DNA of 64,000 nt from Nitratidesulfovibrio termitidis HI1 (GCF_000504305.1 NZ_KI632512.1:4106675-4170674), one strand, 5' to 3'. Positions 38,933-48,993 are shown, numbered from the stretch's first letter. Numbers and translations are program-made. Notes: generated by a model from the letters alone, not told the origin.

Positions 38933-41353
38933 CTAACGCATGCGTGCCATGACCTGGCGCAGCGCCTCCGCCTGCTCCGCCAATGCCGCCACGGCCCGGG
39001 CGGCCTCGCGCATGGCGTCCACGGTTTCGCCGGAGATGCGGTCCACCTCGCCGGTGGCGCGGCTGATTTCCTCGCTGGCGGCCGATTGCTGGGACGCGGC
39101 AGTGGCGATGGCCCGCACCCTGTCGGCGGTGGTTACGGCAATGGTGACGATGTGCTGCAGGGTCTGGCCGGAGGCATCGGTAAGTTCGGCGGACCGGCCC
39201 ACGTTGCGGGCGGCGTTTTCCGTGGCCTCCAGGTTACGGGCGGCCCCGGCGCGGATGCGCGTGACGGCCTCGCCCACTTCGCGGGTGGCCCCCATGGTCT
39301 TTTCGGCCAGTTTGCGCACCTCGTCGGCCACCACGGCAAAGCCGCGTCCGGCGTCTCCGGCACGGGCCGCCTCGATGGCGGCGTTAAGGGCCAGCAGGTT
39401 GGTCTGGTCGGCGATGTCGGAAATCACGTCCATGATCCGGCCAATGCCCTCGACCTGGGTGCCCAGTTCGCGCATGTCGGTGCGCAGGGCCTCGGCGTCG
39501 GCGGCCACGGCGGTGCTGGCGGATACGGCTTCGCGGGTGATGGAGGCGCCGTCCTCGGCCTTGGCGCGGGCCTCGTCGGCGCTGGCGGCGGCCTCGTCGG
39601 CGGCGCGGGCCACCTCGACCACCGATGCGTTCATCTGGTCCATGGCGCTGGCGGCCTCACCGGCGCGGGCCTTCTGCACGTCGGCCCCGCGTTCGGCCAG
39701 CTCCACCTGGCGGGCCAGCCCTGCGGCGGCCTCGGCCACCACCTGCGAGATGCGGTCCGCCTCGGCGGCCACTTCGCCGATGAGGGTGTTCTTGTCTTCC
39801 ATTTCCTGCTGGTGGGCCTTGATGTCCGTCAGGTCGGCGAAGATGGAGAACGCGCCGATGAGGTTGCCGTCCAGGTCCAGCAGGGGGGCGGTGTCCAGGC
39901 GGGCGTGCACGGTGCCGCCGGTACGACGGGACAGGGTCAGTTCCGTGTTCAGGATGGCCCGGCGTTCGCGCATGCAGCGGCCCACCACGGTGTCGCGCCC
40001 CGCCTCGCCGTAGAAGAACAGGGCAACGTCGGCGCCCAGGTGCTCGTCAGGTGTGCCGGAAACCCCCAGCAGGTCCAGCATGGCCTGGTTCACGTAGCTG
40101 ATGCGGTTGTCGGTATCCACCACGTAGCTCGGCATGGTCATGCCGTGCAGAATGCCGTTGGAAAAGCCCAGGCGGTGCTTGATTTCGGCCACCATGGCCC
40201 GCACGCCGCCGATGGTGCGGCCGATGTCGTCATCGGCCAGGTAGTCGATGGCCGCGTCGTAGTTGCCTTTGGCCACTTCCGCCGTGAAGCGGCGCAGGGT
40301 GCCCAGCGGGCGCGACACGGTGCGCAGCAGCCCGAACACGAAGACCAGGGCCACGCCCAGCGCCACCACGGCAATGACGGCGGCGTTCTGCAAGAGGTGC
40401 GTATCCAGCCCGTGCACCATCTCCGAGCGGGTCATGCGCACGGCCACGCGCCAGTCCCACGGTTCGAAATGGCGTACGTAGGCGCGCAGGGGCACACCGC
40501 CCATGGTATATTCCACGGGGCCGTCCTTCACGTCTTTGAAGAAGGGGGCGATGCCCGCCTCTTGCAACGTCTTGCCGCGCAACGTGGGATGGTGGAGAAT
40601 CATGCCCGAGGCATCGTAGACAAAGGCGTAGCCCGCACCCGCCACGCGCACCTTGTCCATCATTTCGGCGAGTTGCGGTGTGCGGATGGGGCGACCCACG
40701 AAGACCACGGCGATGATGGCGCCGTCCTCGTCGCGCACGGGCTTGTAGGCGGTGATGTACCAGTCGTTCACCACGAAGGCGCGCCCGGTGTAGGTCTGGC
40801 CTGCCATGACCGCCTTGTAGACGGGGCTGTCTTCCGGAATGTAGGTGCCCACGGCACGCTGGCCGTCCGTGGTGCGCACGTTGGTGGCGATGCGCACCAG
40901 TTTGCCGGGCAGCACCTGGAACAGCGTGGCGGCGCCGCCCGCCATCTTTTGCACGTGGTCCACCACGTCGTTGTTGTCGCGCATGGGCTTGCGGCCAAGC
41001 AGCGAATACTGGAACAGGCCGGGCATTTCGACCGTTTCCTTCTGCTTGGTGACCTGGTTGATCACGTCGACCTTCTGCATGTCGGCCTTGCGCACCATCA
41101 GCGGGCCATCGGCCAGCAGTTGCGATTCGAACAGGGCCAGGTCGGAGGTGACCTTTTCCTGCGTGATGGCGTGCTGCATCTCGATGGTGGAGACAAGGTT
41201 GTCCGTGGCGGACTTCAGGTTGAGCTGCCCGAGGTCCACCAGGTCGCCCCGCACGACGATGGTGAGCACGATGGCCATGAACGCCACCGTGCTTGCCACG
41301 ATGGCGGCGCTGCCCAGGTAGAATTTGGTGCTGAAACGCATCCGCTGGAACAT
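38933..41353 (-). CDS. Methyl-accepting chemotaxis protein with Cache, HAMP and PAS domains
   Basis: 806 residues. In order: a membrane segment (residues about 10-35), a periplasmic Cache-type sensor ([19 protein letters not shown] is typical), a second membrane segment near 325, HAMP ([22 protein letters not shown]) near 345, a PAS domain ([15 protein letters not shown]) near 420, and the signalling domain with its hairpin tip [15 protein letters not shown] near 650. No C-terminal CheR-docking pentapeptide is seen. It passes ligand binding to the CheA kinase. The start at 41353 follows GGGGGG; the next upstream ATG is less likely. It is divergent from the small P-loop gene. Confidence 0.92.
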   Translation of the reverse strand: MFQRMRFSTKFYLGSAAIVASTVAFMAIVLTIVVRGDLVDLGQLNLKSATDNLVSTIEMQHAITQEKVTSDLALFESQLLADGPLMVRKADMQKVDVINQVTKQKETVEMPGLFQYSLLGRKPMRDNNDVVDHVQKMAGGAATLFQVLPGKLVRIATNVRTTDGQRAVGTYIPEDSPVYKAVMAGQTYTGRAFVVNDWYITAYKPVRDEDGAIIAVVFVGRPIRTPQLAEMMDKVRVAGAGYAFVYDASGMILHHPTLRGKTLQEAGIAPFFKDVKDGPVEYTMGGVPLRAYVRHFEPWDWRVAVRMTRSEMVHGLDTHLLQNAAVIAVVALGVALVFVFGLLRTVSRPLGTLRRFTAEVAKGNYDAAIDYLADDDIGRTIGGVRAMVAEIKHRLGFSNGILHGMTMPSYVVDTDNRISYVNQAMLDLLGVSGTPDEHLGADVALFFYGEAGRDTVVGRCMRERRAILNTELTLSRRTGGTVHARLDTAPLLDLDGNLIGAFSIFADLTDIKAHQQEMEDKNTLIGEVAAEADRISQVVAEAAAGLARQVELAERGADVQKARAGEAASAMDQMNASVVEVARAADEAAASADEARAKAEDGASITREAVSASTAVAADAEALRTDMRELGTQVEGIGRIMDVISDIADQTNLLALNAAIEAARAGDAGRGFAVVADEVRKLAEKTMGATREVGEAVTRIRAGAARNLEATENAARNVGRSAELTDASGQTLQHIVTIAVTTADRVRAIATAASQQSAASEEISRATGEVDRISGETVDAMREAARAVAALAEQAEALRQVMARMR

Positions 41354-41521
41354 GGACCCCCCAAAGGCTGATGGTGACCGCAAGGCGATGCCACGCAAGG
41401 AAGCTGTGTGGACGGAATGCGGCCCTGATGTGAAACGAGTGTGTCCGGCACTGTGAGTGTTGAGTAGTGTTAATCAAAGAAGCGTCAAAATCAACATGAT
41501 ACATGATGATAGGAGTGCGGA

Positions 41522-42064
41522 ATGAGCGGAAGCGAAGGAAAGGACAGGTTCGATACCTCCGGGTTCGTCATGCGCAGGCAGGACGTGGGCGATGCCGACG
41601 CCACCATGACCGTGTCGCGCGCGGGGCGCAGGCCCCCCTTCACCCCGGCGGCAGAGCGCATCGTGATCCTGGGGCTGCCGGGCAGCGGCAGGCGGCAACT
41701 GGCGGAACTGGTGGCGCAACGCTTCGGCATGCAGGCGGCCGCGCCGGAGGACGATGCCGCACCCGAAGTGGTGACGGAGCTGTGTTGCCGTACCGGGCTG
41801 GTGCTGGCGGCACCGGTATCCGCCGTGCGCGACGAACACCTGCGGGCCTGTCTGCGCGACGGGGCGCGGGTGTTCTACATGATGACCAACCCGGTGCGGC
41901 TGGCCGCGGAGCTGGGATTGTCCGGCGAGCCCGGCGAAAGGTTCTGCCGCGAGGCGCTGGAACTGGAAACCCTGTGCATGGGCGTGCTGCATTTTCTGTT
42001 GCCGGACGGAAGAACGCCGGAACAACTGGTGGTCAACGTGTGCGAGAGCCTGGGCGTGGCCTGA
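41522..42064 (+). CDS. Small protein with a degenerate P-loop (shikimate-kinase-like)
   Basis: 180 residues. IVILGLPGSGRRQLAELVAQRFG (residues 47-69) resembles the Walker A region of shikimate/nucleoside kinases, but the phosphate-binding Lys is Arg (GSGRR). The rest shows a kinase-like alternation of strands and helices (GLVLAAP; GARVFYMMTNPVRLAAELG), with no clear Walker B. It may bind nucleotide weakly or have lost activity. It has a TAGGAGTG ribosome-binding site, is divergent from the chemoreceptor gene, and ends 3 bases from the convergent ggt gene. No specific function can be given. Confidence 0.75.
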   Translation: MSGSEGKDRFDTSGFVMRRQDVGDADATMTVSRAGRRPPFTPAAERIVILGLPGSGRRQLAELVAQRFGMQAAAPEDDAAPEVVTELCCRTGLVLAAPVSAVRDEHLRACLRDGARVFYMMTNPVRLAAELGLSGEPGERFCREALELETLCMGVLHFLLPDGRTPEQLVVNVCESLGVA

Positions 42065-42067
42065 GCA

Positions 42068-43675
42068 TCACCACGCGGCCACGCAGCCGTCGCCGCGCGG
42101 GTCTGCCGCGCCTTCCAGCGTGCCGTCCGCATGGCGCACGATGGCCCCGGCATGTCCCATGACCGGGTCGTAGTCGTCCACCATGCGCACGGGGTGCCCG
42201 GCGGCGCGCAGCGCGTCGGCAACGTCCGGGGCGATGCGGCCCTCCAGCCGCAGATGTACGGCGTCGTCTCCCCACGTCCGCCCCAGCAACCAGCGCGGGG
42301 CGCTGACGGCCCGTTGCAGCGACTGGCCGAAAACCACATGGCGTGTGAACACGGCGGCCTGGGTCTGGGGCTGGCCCTCGCCGCCCATGGTGCCGTACGG
42401 CATGACCCTGCCGTCGGCCAGCAGGGCCATGGCAGGGTTCAGGGTGTGGAACGGCTTGCGGCGCGGGGCCAGCGAGGCAGGGCTGCCCGCCTGGAGGGAA
42501 AAGCCGCAGCCCCGGTTCTGCCAGGTGATGCCGGTGCGCGGCAGGACCACGCCGGACCCGAATTCGAAGTAGATGCTCTGGATGCAGCTGACGGCGCGCC
42601 CCTGCGCGTCCACCGCGCCCAGCCACACCGTGTCGCCGCCGGAGGGCGGCGCGGGCCACGGCAGGGCGCGGGCCATGTCCACGTCGCGGGCAAGGGCGTC
42701 CAGCCGGTCGGGGTGCAGGGGGTTCACGGGCGGGTAGGGGGCATGGTCGGGGTCGCCCACAAGGCCGTCGCGCATCCGGAAGGCGCGCTTGGTGGCTTCC
42801 ACTATGGCGTGGAGGTGGGCGAAGGTTTCCGGCTCGATGGAGGCGCCAGCACTGCGCAACCGTTCGAAGATGCCGAGGATGCACAGCGAGGCCACCCCCT
42901 GCGACGGTGGTGGCAGATTGAATACCTGCCCTTGCTCCAGGCGCAGGGACAGCGGAGCCACCAGCGACGCATGGTGGTCCGCAAGGTCCACCGCCGTGAG
43001 GGGCGAGCCCGCTTCGGCAAGGTCTGCGGCCATGGCGGCGGCCACCCGCCCTCGGTAGAAGTCGTCCAGCCCGCGCGTGCCCAGCGTGTGCAGGGTATCG
43101 GCCAGGGCGGGCAGGCGCAGGGTGCTTCCTTCCGGCGGGCACGCGCCGTCTGACAGGAACTGTGCGGCAAAGCCGGGTTGCGCGGTCAGCGATTCCACGT
43201 TGGCACGTACCAGTTCATGGTGCCCTGTGGTGACGGTAAAGCCGTGTCGGGCGTGCCATTCTGCTTCTTCCAGCAGGCGGGGCAGGGGCAGGGCCGGACC
43301 CCAGGCGCAGGCGTGGTCCAGCGCCGCCGCCCAGCCGGATACGGCTCCTGCCACGGTGATGGCGGCCAGCGGGCCGCGTCGGGGTATCTGGTGCGTATGC
43401 CCCGCCGCGCGCAGCAGGTCCGGGGTCACCGCAGCGCCGGAGCGTCCGCTGGCGTCGATGCCCACAGGGGCGGGCGCGCCGGGTTCGTGAATCAGCCAGA
43501 AACCGTCGCCGCCAAGGCCGGTCATGTGCGGGTAGACGGCGCACAGCGTGGCGGCTGCCGCCACCACGGCCTCCACGGCATTGCCGCCTTCGCGCAGGAT
43601 GGCAAGGCCCGCCTGCGAGGCAAGGTGGTGGGGGGTGACGACCATGCCCCTGCGGGCGCGCGGCGTGTGCAGCAT
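42068..43675 (-). CDS. Gamma-glutamyltransferase-family protein, no signal peptide
   Basis: 535 residues. Ntn-hydrolase of the GGT family: N-terminal MVVTPHHLASQAGLAILREGGNA, GLGGDGFWLI, the autocleavage/nucleophile Thr in GGDTVWLGAVDAQGRAV near residue 345, and GGEGQPQTQAA. The protein starts without an export signal, so it is likely cytoplasmic like the YwrD group rather than periplasmic GGT. The start at 43675 has AAGGAG at ideal spacing; an upstream in-frame ATG at 43711 has none. Known reactions are hydrolysis or transfer of gamma-glutamyl groups (glutathione and relatives); here the substrate is undetermined. Confidence 0.85.
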   Translation of the reverse strand: MLHTPRARRGMVVTPHHLASQAGLAILREGGNAVEAVVAAAATLCAVYPHMTGLGGDGFWLIHEPGAPAPVGIDASGRSGAAVTPDLLRAAGHTHQIPRRGPLAAITVAGAVSGWAAALDHACAWGPALPLPRLLEEAEWHARHGFTVTTGHHELVRANVESLTAQPGFAAQFLSDGACPPEGSTLRLPALADTLHTLGTRGLDDFYRGRVAAAMAADLAEAGSPLTAVDLADHHASLVAPLSLRLEQGQVFNLPPPSQGVASLCILGIFERLRSAGASIEPETFAHLHAIVEATKRAFRMRDGLVGDPDHAPYPPVNPLHPDRLDALARDVDMARALPWPAPPSGGDTVWLGAVDAQGRAVSCIQSIYFEFGSGVVLPRTGITWQNRGCGFSLQAGSPASLAPRRKPFHTLNPAMALLADGRVMPYGTMGGEGQPQTQAAVFTRHVVFGQSLQRAVSAPRWLLGRTWGDDAVHLRLEGRIAPDVADALRAAGHPVRMVDDYDPVMGHAGAIVRHADGTLEGAADPRGDGCVAAW

Positions 43676-43784
43676 GACCGGGCTCCTTGGCGATGAAATT
43701 TCAACGGGCATCCGCTGTCGGCCATGCCATCAGCCTGCCCGTGATGTGTCGGCACTGGGCCGTCTGCATCCACCCCTACCAGAA

Positions 43785-43852
43785 AGTTTGAGGGAGGGGA
43801 TGGGGTCCGGGGAAGGGGAGGGTACTTTTCAAAGTACCCTCCCCTTCCCCGG
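43785..43852 (-). repeat. G-rich hairpin repeat, copy 3 (terminator of ycaO)
   Basis: A perfect 22-bp stem ccggggaaggggagggtacttt (43807-43828) pairs with 43831-43852. On the minus strand it is followed by cggaccccatcccctcc and aaactttct, the same downstream sequence as the copies at 1473 and 56126. It lies 28 bases past the ycaO stop in the sense orientation, so it probably terminates ycaO before ggt. Confidence 0.75.
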
Positions 43853-43879
43853 TTAACTCTTTATTTTCTTCTCCCCGTG

Positions 43880-45652
43880 TTATCCCCGCAACCTCAGGTA
43901 ATTGCGGAACAACCGGCGGCTCATGCGCGACCACGTGTCGAAGTCGGCGGTGGATTCCAGTCCGGGCACCAGCGCCTTGACCACGGGGAATTCCAGGTCG
44001 GCGTGGGTAAGTTCCACGTACACGGGCGCCATGCGGTTGACGGCGAACAGGGTTTCCAGCAGCGCCAGATTGCGCTGGGGCGATTCCAGGGCCAGGTCGG
44101 GCAGGTCTTCCAGCTTGCGTTCGGGCAGGCCGCGCACGCCGGGGCCGGAGGGGCCGCCGTTGGGGTAGGCGAAGGGCGTTTCGGTCATGGCGGAAAGCAC
44201 GGCCCGGCGACCGGAAAGGCCCGCGCCGGTGCCGCGCGCCACCTGACCGCGCGGCCCTACCACGAAGCACTTGTAGCAGGGCACGCCGAACTCGGTGGTC
44301 AGGTCCTGGAACTGGATGTGGATGCCGCGCGCGGCGTAGTCGTCCAGCAGGGATTGCAGGCGCGCGTCGTCCGTGACCAGACGGAAGCACTGCGAACGGT
44401 CATAGGGCATGGTGGCTTCGGCGTCGCGCTCAAGGATTTCTGTGAGCGCGGCCACCTTGGCCTCGGCCATGATGTTGCCGGTGGCGAGGCCGGTGGAGCC
44501 GGACGCCGAGAACAGGGCGATTTCGTCCAGATTGCAGAACAGATAGGCCATCTGTGCGGGCACCAGCACGGGCCGCGTGCCGCCCGCGTCGTCGGGGGTG
44601 TGCCCGGTGAGCCAGTACAGGGGCTGGTCCTGATAGGGCGCTTCCAGCGGGATGGCGTGGGGAGGCAGCACCTCGCGGCCATCGGCCAGCAGTTCGGACA
44701 GGCGGGCGCGCAGCAGCGGCTGCGGGGTGGCCCGGTCGAGCACGTGCGGTTGCCCGTCCACCTCGCCCACGGAGACGTAGGACGAGGCGCGTTCCACCAT
44801 CTCCATGGCGTAGGAGGCGCGCGCGTCGGCCAGGGACAGGCCCCGGCCGTAGGTGGTGCCCTCGCCCTTCAGGGTGTAGTCGAGCGCGCCGCAGCGCACG
44901 GTCATGTCCACATTCCAGCGGCGCAGCAGGGCAATGGGCGAAAGGGACGCCTCGTGGCGCATTTCGACCCCGGCAATGATGCCGTTTTCCACCAGTCGCT
45001 CCAGCGCGATGGATGCCGTCTCGTGCGACGGCGGGCGCTGCCAGGGGGCGGGGTCTGCGGGCTCCATGGCCAGCAGGGCGCGGATGTCGGCGGCGGTGGC
45101 CACCGGGCGCTCCGCGCCGTCGAGAATTTCCGCCGGGTCGAACAGCGGGGGGATGTCCATATCCTCTAGCTGCGGCAGCATGCGGTGGTTGTGCATGTTG
45201 TCGCGGAACACCTCGCACCATGCGCGGTGCAGGTCGTGGTCGGGCTGGGCGTGCCAGCGCAGGGCGATGTGCGGGGTGGCGGCTTCGATGGCGGCAAGGG
45301 CTTCCGGCGTGGGGGCCGGAGCGGCCTGAAGCAGGCCGGAAAGGTCGGGGTTCAGCAGGCACGCCTCGCGCAGCAGGGCGGTGGTGGCGGGGCGTGCGAT
45401 GGGATCAAGGCCGTCCAGAAGGGCAGCCATGCGTTCCGGGGGGAACACGGCGGCAATGCGCAGCAGATGGCTGTGCAGGAATTCGTCACGGGGCGTGGCC
45501 TCCAGCCGGTCGAGGCCCTGTTCGAAGGTCATGTCCGCCGGAGGCTCGCAGGCGAAATAGCCGGTGGTGGCCTCTGTAGAAGTGTGCGCGTAGCGGTAAT
45601 GCAGGGTGGGGAGGGCGGCGGGGCTGGCCGCAGGCTTGGTCTGGTCGGGCAT
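43880..45652 (-). CDS. YcaO-domain protein with a large unassigned N-terminal domain
   Basis: 590 residues. The C-terminal about 370 residues form a YcaO ATP-dependent cyclodehydratase/thioamidation domain: the Ala-Glu helix (DARASYAMEMVERASSYV) near 285, GLATGNIMAEAKVAALTEIL then ERDAE near 390, and ELTHADLEFPVVKALVPGLE near 545. The N-terminal 210 residues, helical and rich in Ala/Leu, are not recognised. Unlike E. coli YcaO, the YcaO domain is C-terminal. No precursor peptide, TfuA, ThiF-like partner or dehydrogenase lies nearby, so it is not an evident thiazole/oxazole peptide cluster; a protein or tRNA modification is equally possible. It has GGAGG before the ATG. Confidence 0.82.
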   Translation of the reverse strand: MPDQTKPAASPAALPTLHYRYAHTSTEATTGYFACEPPADMTFEQGLDRLEATPRDEFLHSHLLRIAAVFPPERMAALLDGLDPIARPATTALLREACLLNPDLSGLLQAAPAPTPEALAAIEAATPHIALRWHAQPDHDLHRAWCEVFRDNMHNHRMLPQLEDMDIPPLFDPAEILDGAERPVATAADIRALLAMEPADPAPWQRPPSHETASIALERLVENGIIAGVEMRHEASLSPIALLRRWNVDMTVRCGALDYTLKGEGTTYGRGLSLADARASYAMEMVERASSYVSVGEVDGQPHVLDRATPQPLLRARLSELLADGREVLPPHAIPLEAPYQDQPLYWLTGHTPDDAGGTRPVLVPAQMAYLFCNLDEIALFSASGSTGLATGNIMAEAKVAALTEILERDAEATMPYDRSQCFRLVTDDARLQSLLDDYAARGIHIQFQDLTTEFGVPCYKCFVVGPRGQVARGTGAGLSGRRAVLSAMTETPFAYPNGGPSGPGVRGLPERKLEDLPDLALESPQRNLALLETLFAVNRMAPVYVELTHADLEFPVVKALVPGLESTADFDTWSRMSRRLFRNYLRLRG

Positions 45653-45717
45653 TGGTCCTCCGTGAGTGTGCGTGGGGAAGGCATAGCGTATGGGGGGCAG
45701 GGGGGGAAGGGGGGGGG

Positions 45718-46668
45718 AGGTGGTGCACGGTTGCACCCGGCTTCTACGGAGACCGTCGTGCCCCGTTGACCACGCTCGATTTTGTTATGCCTCCGGCGGG
45801 CAAGGGGCCATGGAACGATGGCCCCTTGCATCCCCGCGTTCCAAGGGGCTGCGCCCCCTGGACCCCCGAGTCGTCCTGCACCGCATTCCTTCGTCGCCAG
45901 CTTCCCTTCGGCGCAAGGCGCCTTCGGGTGATCTGGTGCCGGGAATGCGATGTGCACATGGCTCTCGGTGGCATAGCACAACGAGGGTGCTTTTACCTTC
46001 CCCCTCGTCGCGGCGCGCATCCGTTACCGCCGGAGCTTCCGCCGTCGCAAAGCCTCCGGCGGCGATCTCCGGCTGCGGATGCGTATCGCCGCGCGAAGGT
46101 TTTTGCGCTCAAGCGAAGGGCGTGCATTTTCATGGAAGTAAGCAGGTGACCACAATACAACAACGCGTTTGTCCATCGCTCGTGTTTCGTGCGTAGAAGC
46201 GTGTGACGCCGGGCTTTGACGGCGGCACATGCGTCGCGACGAGGGCGTTGGTAGAGGTGCTTCGTTGTGCCATGCCAGCGGGAGCCTTGTGCGCATACGC
46301 ATTCAGCCGAGCAGATCGCCCGAGGCGCGCCAGCGCCGCAGGGAAGCTGCCCGGCGCAAGAATGCGGCGCAGGGTGAGTATTGCTGAGGCAACTGGGTGT
46401 GGTTGTGGCTACGAGAGTGATGTGCGCATTGGCGTCACCGGCGGCAGATCACCCGAAGGCGCCCTGCGCCGAAGGGAAGCTGCCGCCGAAGGGACGCCGC
46501 GCAAGATACGCCGGGGGCCCAGGGGGCAGCGCCCCCGGAGCGCGGGGTTGCAAGGGGCCGCCGCTCAGCGGCCCCTTGCCCGCCGGAGGCATAACGAAAT
46601 CGGGCGTGATCAACAGGGCACGACTGTCTTCGTAGATGCCGTGCCCACTAACGCGCCAGCCCTCCACC
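45718..46668. repeat. Noncoding island with long imperfect inverted repeat
   Basis: The 1.29-kb gap between ycaO and hisA has no convincing gene. The left arm (about 45718-45970) and right arm (about 46400-46660) are imperfect reverse complements: for example cgccttcgggtgatct (left) against agatcacccgaaggcg (right), and the ttatgcctccggcgggcaag block against its complement near 46575. Inside, 46302-46375 repeats much of 46441-46510 in direct orientation (gggaagctgcc and gcagatc-cccga). The island is a mosaic of nested copies. Confidence 0.65.
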
Positions 46669-46850
46669 CGCCGGAGGCATAACGAGATCGAGCGTGGTCA
46701 ACGGGGCACGGCTGTCTTCGTAGAGGCCGGGCACAACCGCGTACACCCCTTCCCCCTGCCCGCCGGAGGCATAACGAAATCGGGCGTGATCAACAGGGCA
46801 CGACTGTCTTCGTAGAGGCCGGTCGCAACCGCGCACCACCTAATTCCCAT
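46581..46850 (+). repeat. Tandem array of three ~90-bp repeats
   Basis: Units start at 46581, 46669 and 46761, each opening cgccggaggcataacga, continuing gatcaacagggcacgactgtcttcgtaga and ending near accgcg. A degenerate fourth start (ctctggaggcacaatgaaa) lies at 46852. A single inverted copy is at 45737-45800. Spacer sequence between conserved blocks varies. No cas genes are present and the conserved part is too long for CRISPR. Confidence 0.75.
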
Positions 46851-46866
46851 GCTCTGGAGGCACAAT

Positions 46867-46893
46867 GAAAAAGGGGCCGCGCTACCGCAGCCC
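46867..46893 (-). terminator. Rho-independent terminator of hisA
   Basis: On the minus strand ggggctgcg pairs with cgcggcccc (one wobble pair, 4-base loop) and is followed by TTTTT. It lies about 50 bases past the hisA stop and ends the tatB-tatC-hisB-lipoprotein-hisA transcript. Confidence 0.8.
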
Positions 46894-46942
46894 CCTCGCT
46901 CAACTCTCCTGTCCAAATCTCTCACGCGCCCGCGCCCCACAC

Positions 46943-47674
46943 TTATTGCGCCGCAATCCACTCCATGGCCGCGTGTAGGTCGAGGGTGCCGGTGTAAATG
47001 GCCCGGCCAGTGATGGCGCCTTCCACGCTTGACGTCTGCGTCAGCGGGTATAGCGCCCGCACGTCCTCCAGCGTGGCCACGCCACCCGCCGCGATGACCG
47101 GCACCGGGCACATGCCCGCCAGCCGTTCCAGCGCGGCCAGGTTTACCCCGGTCTGCATGCCGTCGCGGTCGATGTCGGTGTAGATGACAAAGGCGGTGCC
47201 CGCGTCCAGCAGGCGGGGCAGCACGTCGTCCACGGTCAGGCCGGAATCGGCCACCCAGCCCTTGGTCTTCAGCCTGCCGCCTTCGGCGTCCAGCGAAACC
47301 CCGATGCGCCCCGGAAAGGCGGCGCACAGGCGGGCGTACAGGTCCGGTTCCTCCAGGGCCACGGTGCCGATGATCAGCCGCTGCACCCCGGCGTCAAGGT
47401 AGGCCTTGGCCGTGGCCTCGTCGCGGATGCCGCCGCCAAGCTGTACCGGCACAGAAAGGTCGGCGCAGATGCGGCGGATCAGCTCGAAGTTGGCGGGCAT
47501 GCCGCTGAAGGCGCCATCCAGATCGATGACATGCAGCCATTTGGCGCCCTGGTCCTGCCAGTGGCGGGCCATGGCGGCCGGGTCGTCGGAAAACACGGTT
47601 TCGGCGTCGGCGCGGCCCTGCCGCAGCCGCACGCAGCGACCGTCCTTGATGTCCACGGCGGGGAAAAGGATCAC
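46943..47674 (-). CDS. hisA: Phosphoribosyl-formimino-AICAR isomerase HisA
   Basis: 243 residues, TIM barrel. Amadori isomerase of histidine synthesis. It has the N-terminal catalytic Asp in [15 protein letters not shown], the first phosphate site QLGGGIRD, the second catalytic Asp in [13 protein letters not shown] and the second phosphate site [11 protein letters not shown]. Its start overlaps the upstream lipoprotein gene by 4 bases. Confidence 0.97.
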   Translation of the reverse strand: MILFPAVDIKDGRCVRLRQGRADAETVFSDDPAAMARHWQDQGAKWLHVIDLDGAFSGMPANFELIRRICADLSVPVQLGGGIRDEATAKAYLDAGVQRLIIGTVALEEPDLYARLCAAFPGRIGVSLDAEGGRLKTKGWVADSGLTVDDVLPRLLDAGTAFVIYTDIDRDGMQTGVNLAALERLAGMCPVPVIAAGGVATLEDVRALYPLTQTSSVEGAITGRAIYTGTLDLHAAMEWIAAQ

Positions 47675-48342
47675 AGACCGAACTCCTTGATGGCCTTGCG
47701 CATCCCTTCCTTGGCCAGGTCAAGGGCCGACAGCCACTTTCCCTTGCGCCCCATGAACTTGCCCACTTCCAGCAGGTTGTCCGCAAGGCCCATCTGCTTT
47801 TCGTCGTAGTTGGAACGCTTGACCAGGGTGCCGCCCTTCACGTCGATGAGGAAGACATCCATCATGATGCTGGCCGATTCGGTGACGCCCATGTCGCTGC
47901 CCTTGCGCTCGCGCATGTCGACGACCTGGGGCACCAGCAGAAAGTCCACGTCGGCCTTGCGGCCCACTTCCACCCAGTAGGCCAGCGCCTGCGGCCGACC
48001 GCCGGTGCGCCCGCCTACCTGGGCGGAAAGCGAGGGCTTGGTGGCGGCAAAGCTGTAAATCCGCTTGGTTTCGCCACGCAGGATGTCGCCGAAGGTGCGG
48101 TCGAGATCGGCAAAGGTTTCTTCAGACACCCGCTGCTGGTCCTCGGGAATGTACCCGGCCAGCAGATCGGCCATGGCCGTGGGCTGGGTGAAGGCGGCCA
48201 CGCCGATGGTGGCCTCTGGCAGCGGGGCCGGGCCGCGCTGGCGTTGCGAGCAGCCGGGCAGGGCGACGAGCAGGGTGAGGACGAGCAGCGCGAGCAGCGC
48301 GCCCGACACCGGGAAGGCGATGAAACCGCGATGGGTACGCAT
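47671..48342 (-). CDS. Conserved lipoprotein of unknown function within the his cluster
   Basis: 223 residues. A signal peptide of about 30 residues ends in the lipobox LVALPGC. The mature part has alternating strands and helices with [24 protein letters not shown] and [16 protein letters not shown], resembling the layout of LpoB/CsgG-type periplasmic modules; this is only inference. The last base of its start codon's first position overlaps the hisB stop (TGATG), and its end overlaps hisA by 4 bases, so it is translated with histidine genes although it should lie in the envelope. Confidence 0.78.
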   Translation of the reverse strand: MRTHRGFIAFPVSGALLALLVLTLLVALPGCSQRQRGPAPLPEATIGVAAFTQPTAMADLLAGYIPEDQQRVSEETFADLDRTFGDILRGETKRIYSFAATKPSLSAQVGGRTGGRPQALAYWVEVGRKADVDFLLVPQVVDMRERKGSDMGVTESASIMMDVFLIDVKGGTLVKRSNYDEKQMGLADNLLEVGKFMGRKGKWLSALDLAKEGMRKAIKEFGL

Positions 48343-48932
48343 CAGTCTAGGCTCCCTTTGGTGCTGAGCAGCGTCTCGCGGTCACGGCGCACCGCCTGGC
48401 GCAGGGCAAGTCCCAGCCCCTTGGCGGCGGATTCCAGCAAGTGGTGACCGTTCCTGCCGTACAGGAACGAGACGTGCAGGTTCATGCGGGCGGCCGAGGC
48501 GAACGCCTTCAGGAACTCGCGCCACAGGTCGCGTTCCTGCCCGGCGATGACGGGCGGCAGAAGGTCGTCCCCGCGCCATTCAAGCCACGGACGACCGGAA
48601 ATGTCGATGCAAACGTCGGCCAGCGCTTCATCCATGGGCACGCGGGCAAAACCCACGCGGGCGATGCCCGACCGTTCTCCCAGGGCTTCGGCCAGGGCCT
48701 GGCCCAGGCACAGGCCCACGTCCTCCACGGTGTGATGGGCGTCGATTTCCAGGTCGCCGGTACAGGACAGGGTAAGGTCGAACCCGGCCCAGAACGCGGC
48801 CAGGGTGATGACATGGTCCGCCATGCCGAACCCGGTATGCACGTTGACCAAGCCCTGCCCGTCCACCACGAGGTCGAGGCGGATGGAGGTCTCCTTGGTT
48901 TCGCGGAACACGGCGGCGCTGCGTTGGCTCAT
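48342..48932 (-). CDS. hisB: Imidazoleglycerol-phosphate dehydratase HisB
   Basis: 196 residues, monofunctional. The two metal-binding His clusters of the family are visible ([12 protein letters not shown] and [12 protein letters not shown]), with [12 protein letters not shown] between them. It removes water from imidazole glycerol phosphate. It has a strong AAGGAGC ribosome-binding site; it follows tatC by 61 bases and is followed without a gap by the lipoprotein gene. Confidence 0.97.
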   Translation of the reverse strand: MSQRSAAVFRETKETSIRLDLVVDGQGLVNVHTGFGMADHVITLAAFWAGFDLTLSCTGDLEIDAHHTVEDVGLCLGQALAEALGERSGIARVGFARVPMDEALADVCIDISGRPWLEWRGDDLLPPVIAGQERDLWREFLKAFASAARMNLHVSFLYGRNGHHLLESAAKGLGLALRQAVRRDRETLLSTKGSLD

Positions 48933-48993
48933 CTCGGGCTCCTTACGGGGTGCAGGGTTCATGTGTGTGGACCGTTGCGGACTGCAGCGCGGG

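Noticed and set aside
39086..41371. 761-codon open frame opposite the chemoreceptor gene
   Set aside because: Gly/His-rich shadow frame; the chemoreceptor has clear domains.
45740..46660. Small open frames in the ycaO-hisA island
   Set aside because: They follow the repeat units in several frames on both strands, with no ribosome-binding site or conserved product.
45718..46668. Diversity-generating retroelement (template and variable repeats)
   Set aside because: No reverse transcriptase and no adenine-biased differences between the repeat copies.
46581..46850. CRISPR array in the ycaO-hisA gap
   Set aside because: Only three units, conserved blocks over 50 bases, spacers of unequal length and no cas genes.
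43880..46860. YcaO peptide-product (TOMM) cluster using the adjacent repeat island as precursor source
   Set aside because: No partner enzyme or leader-like peptide is present; a G-rich hairpin separates ycaO from ggt.
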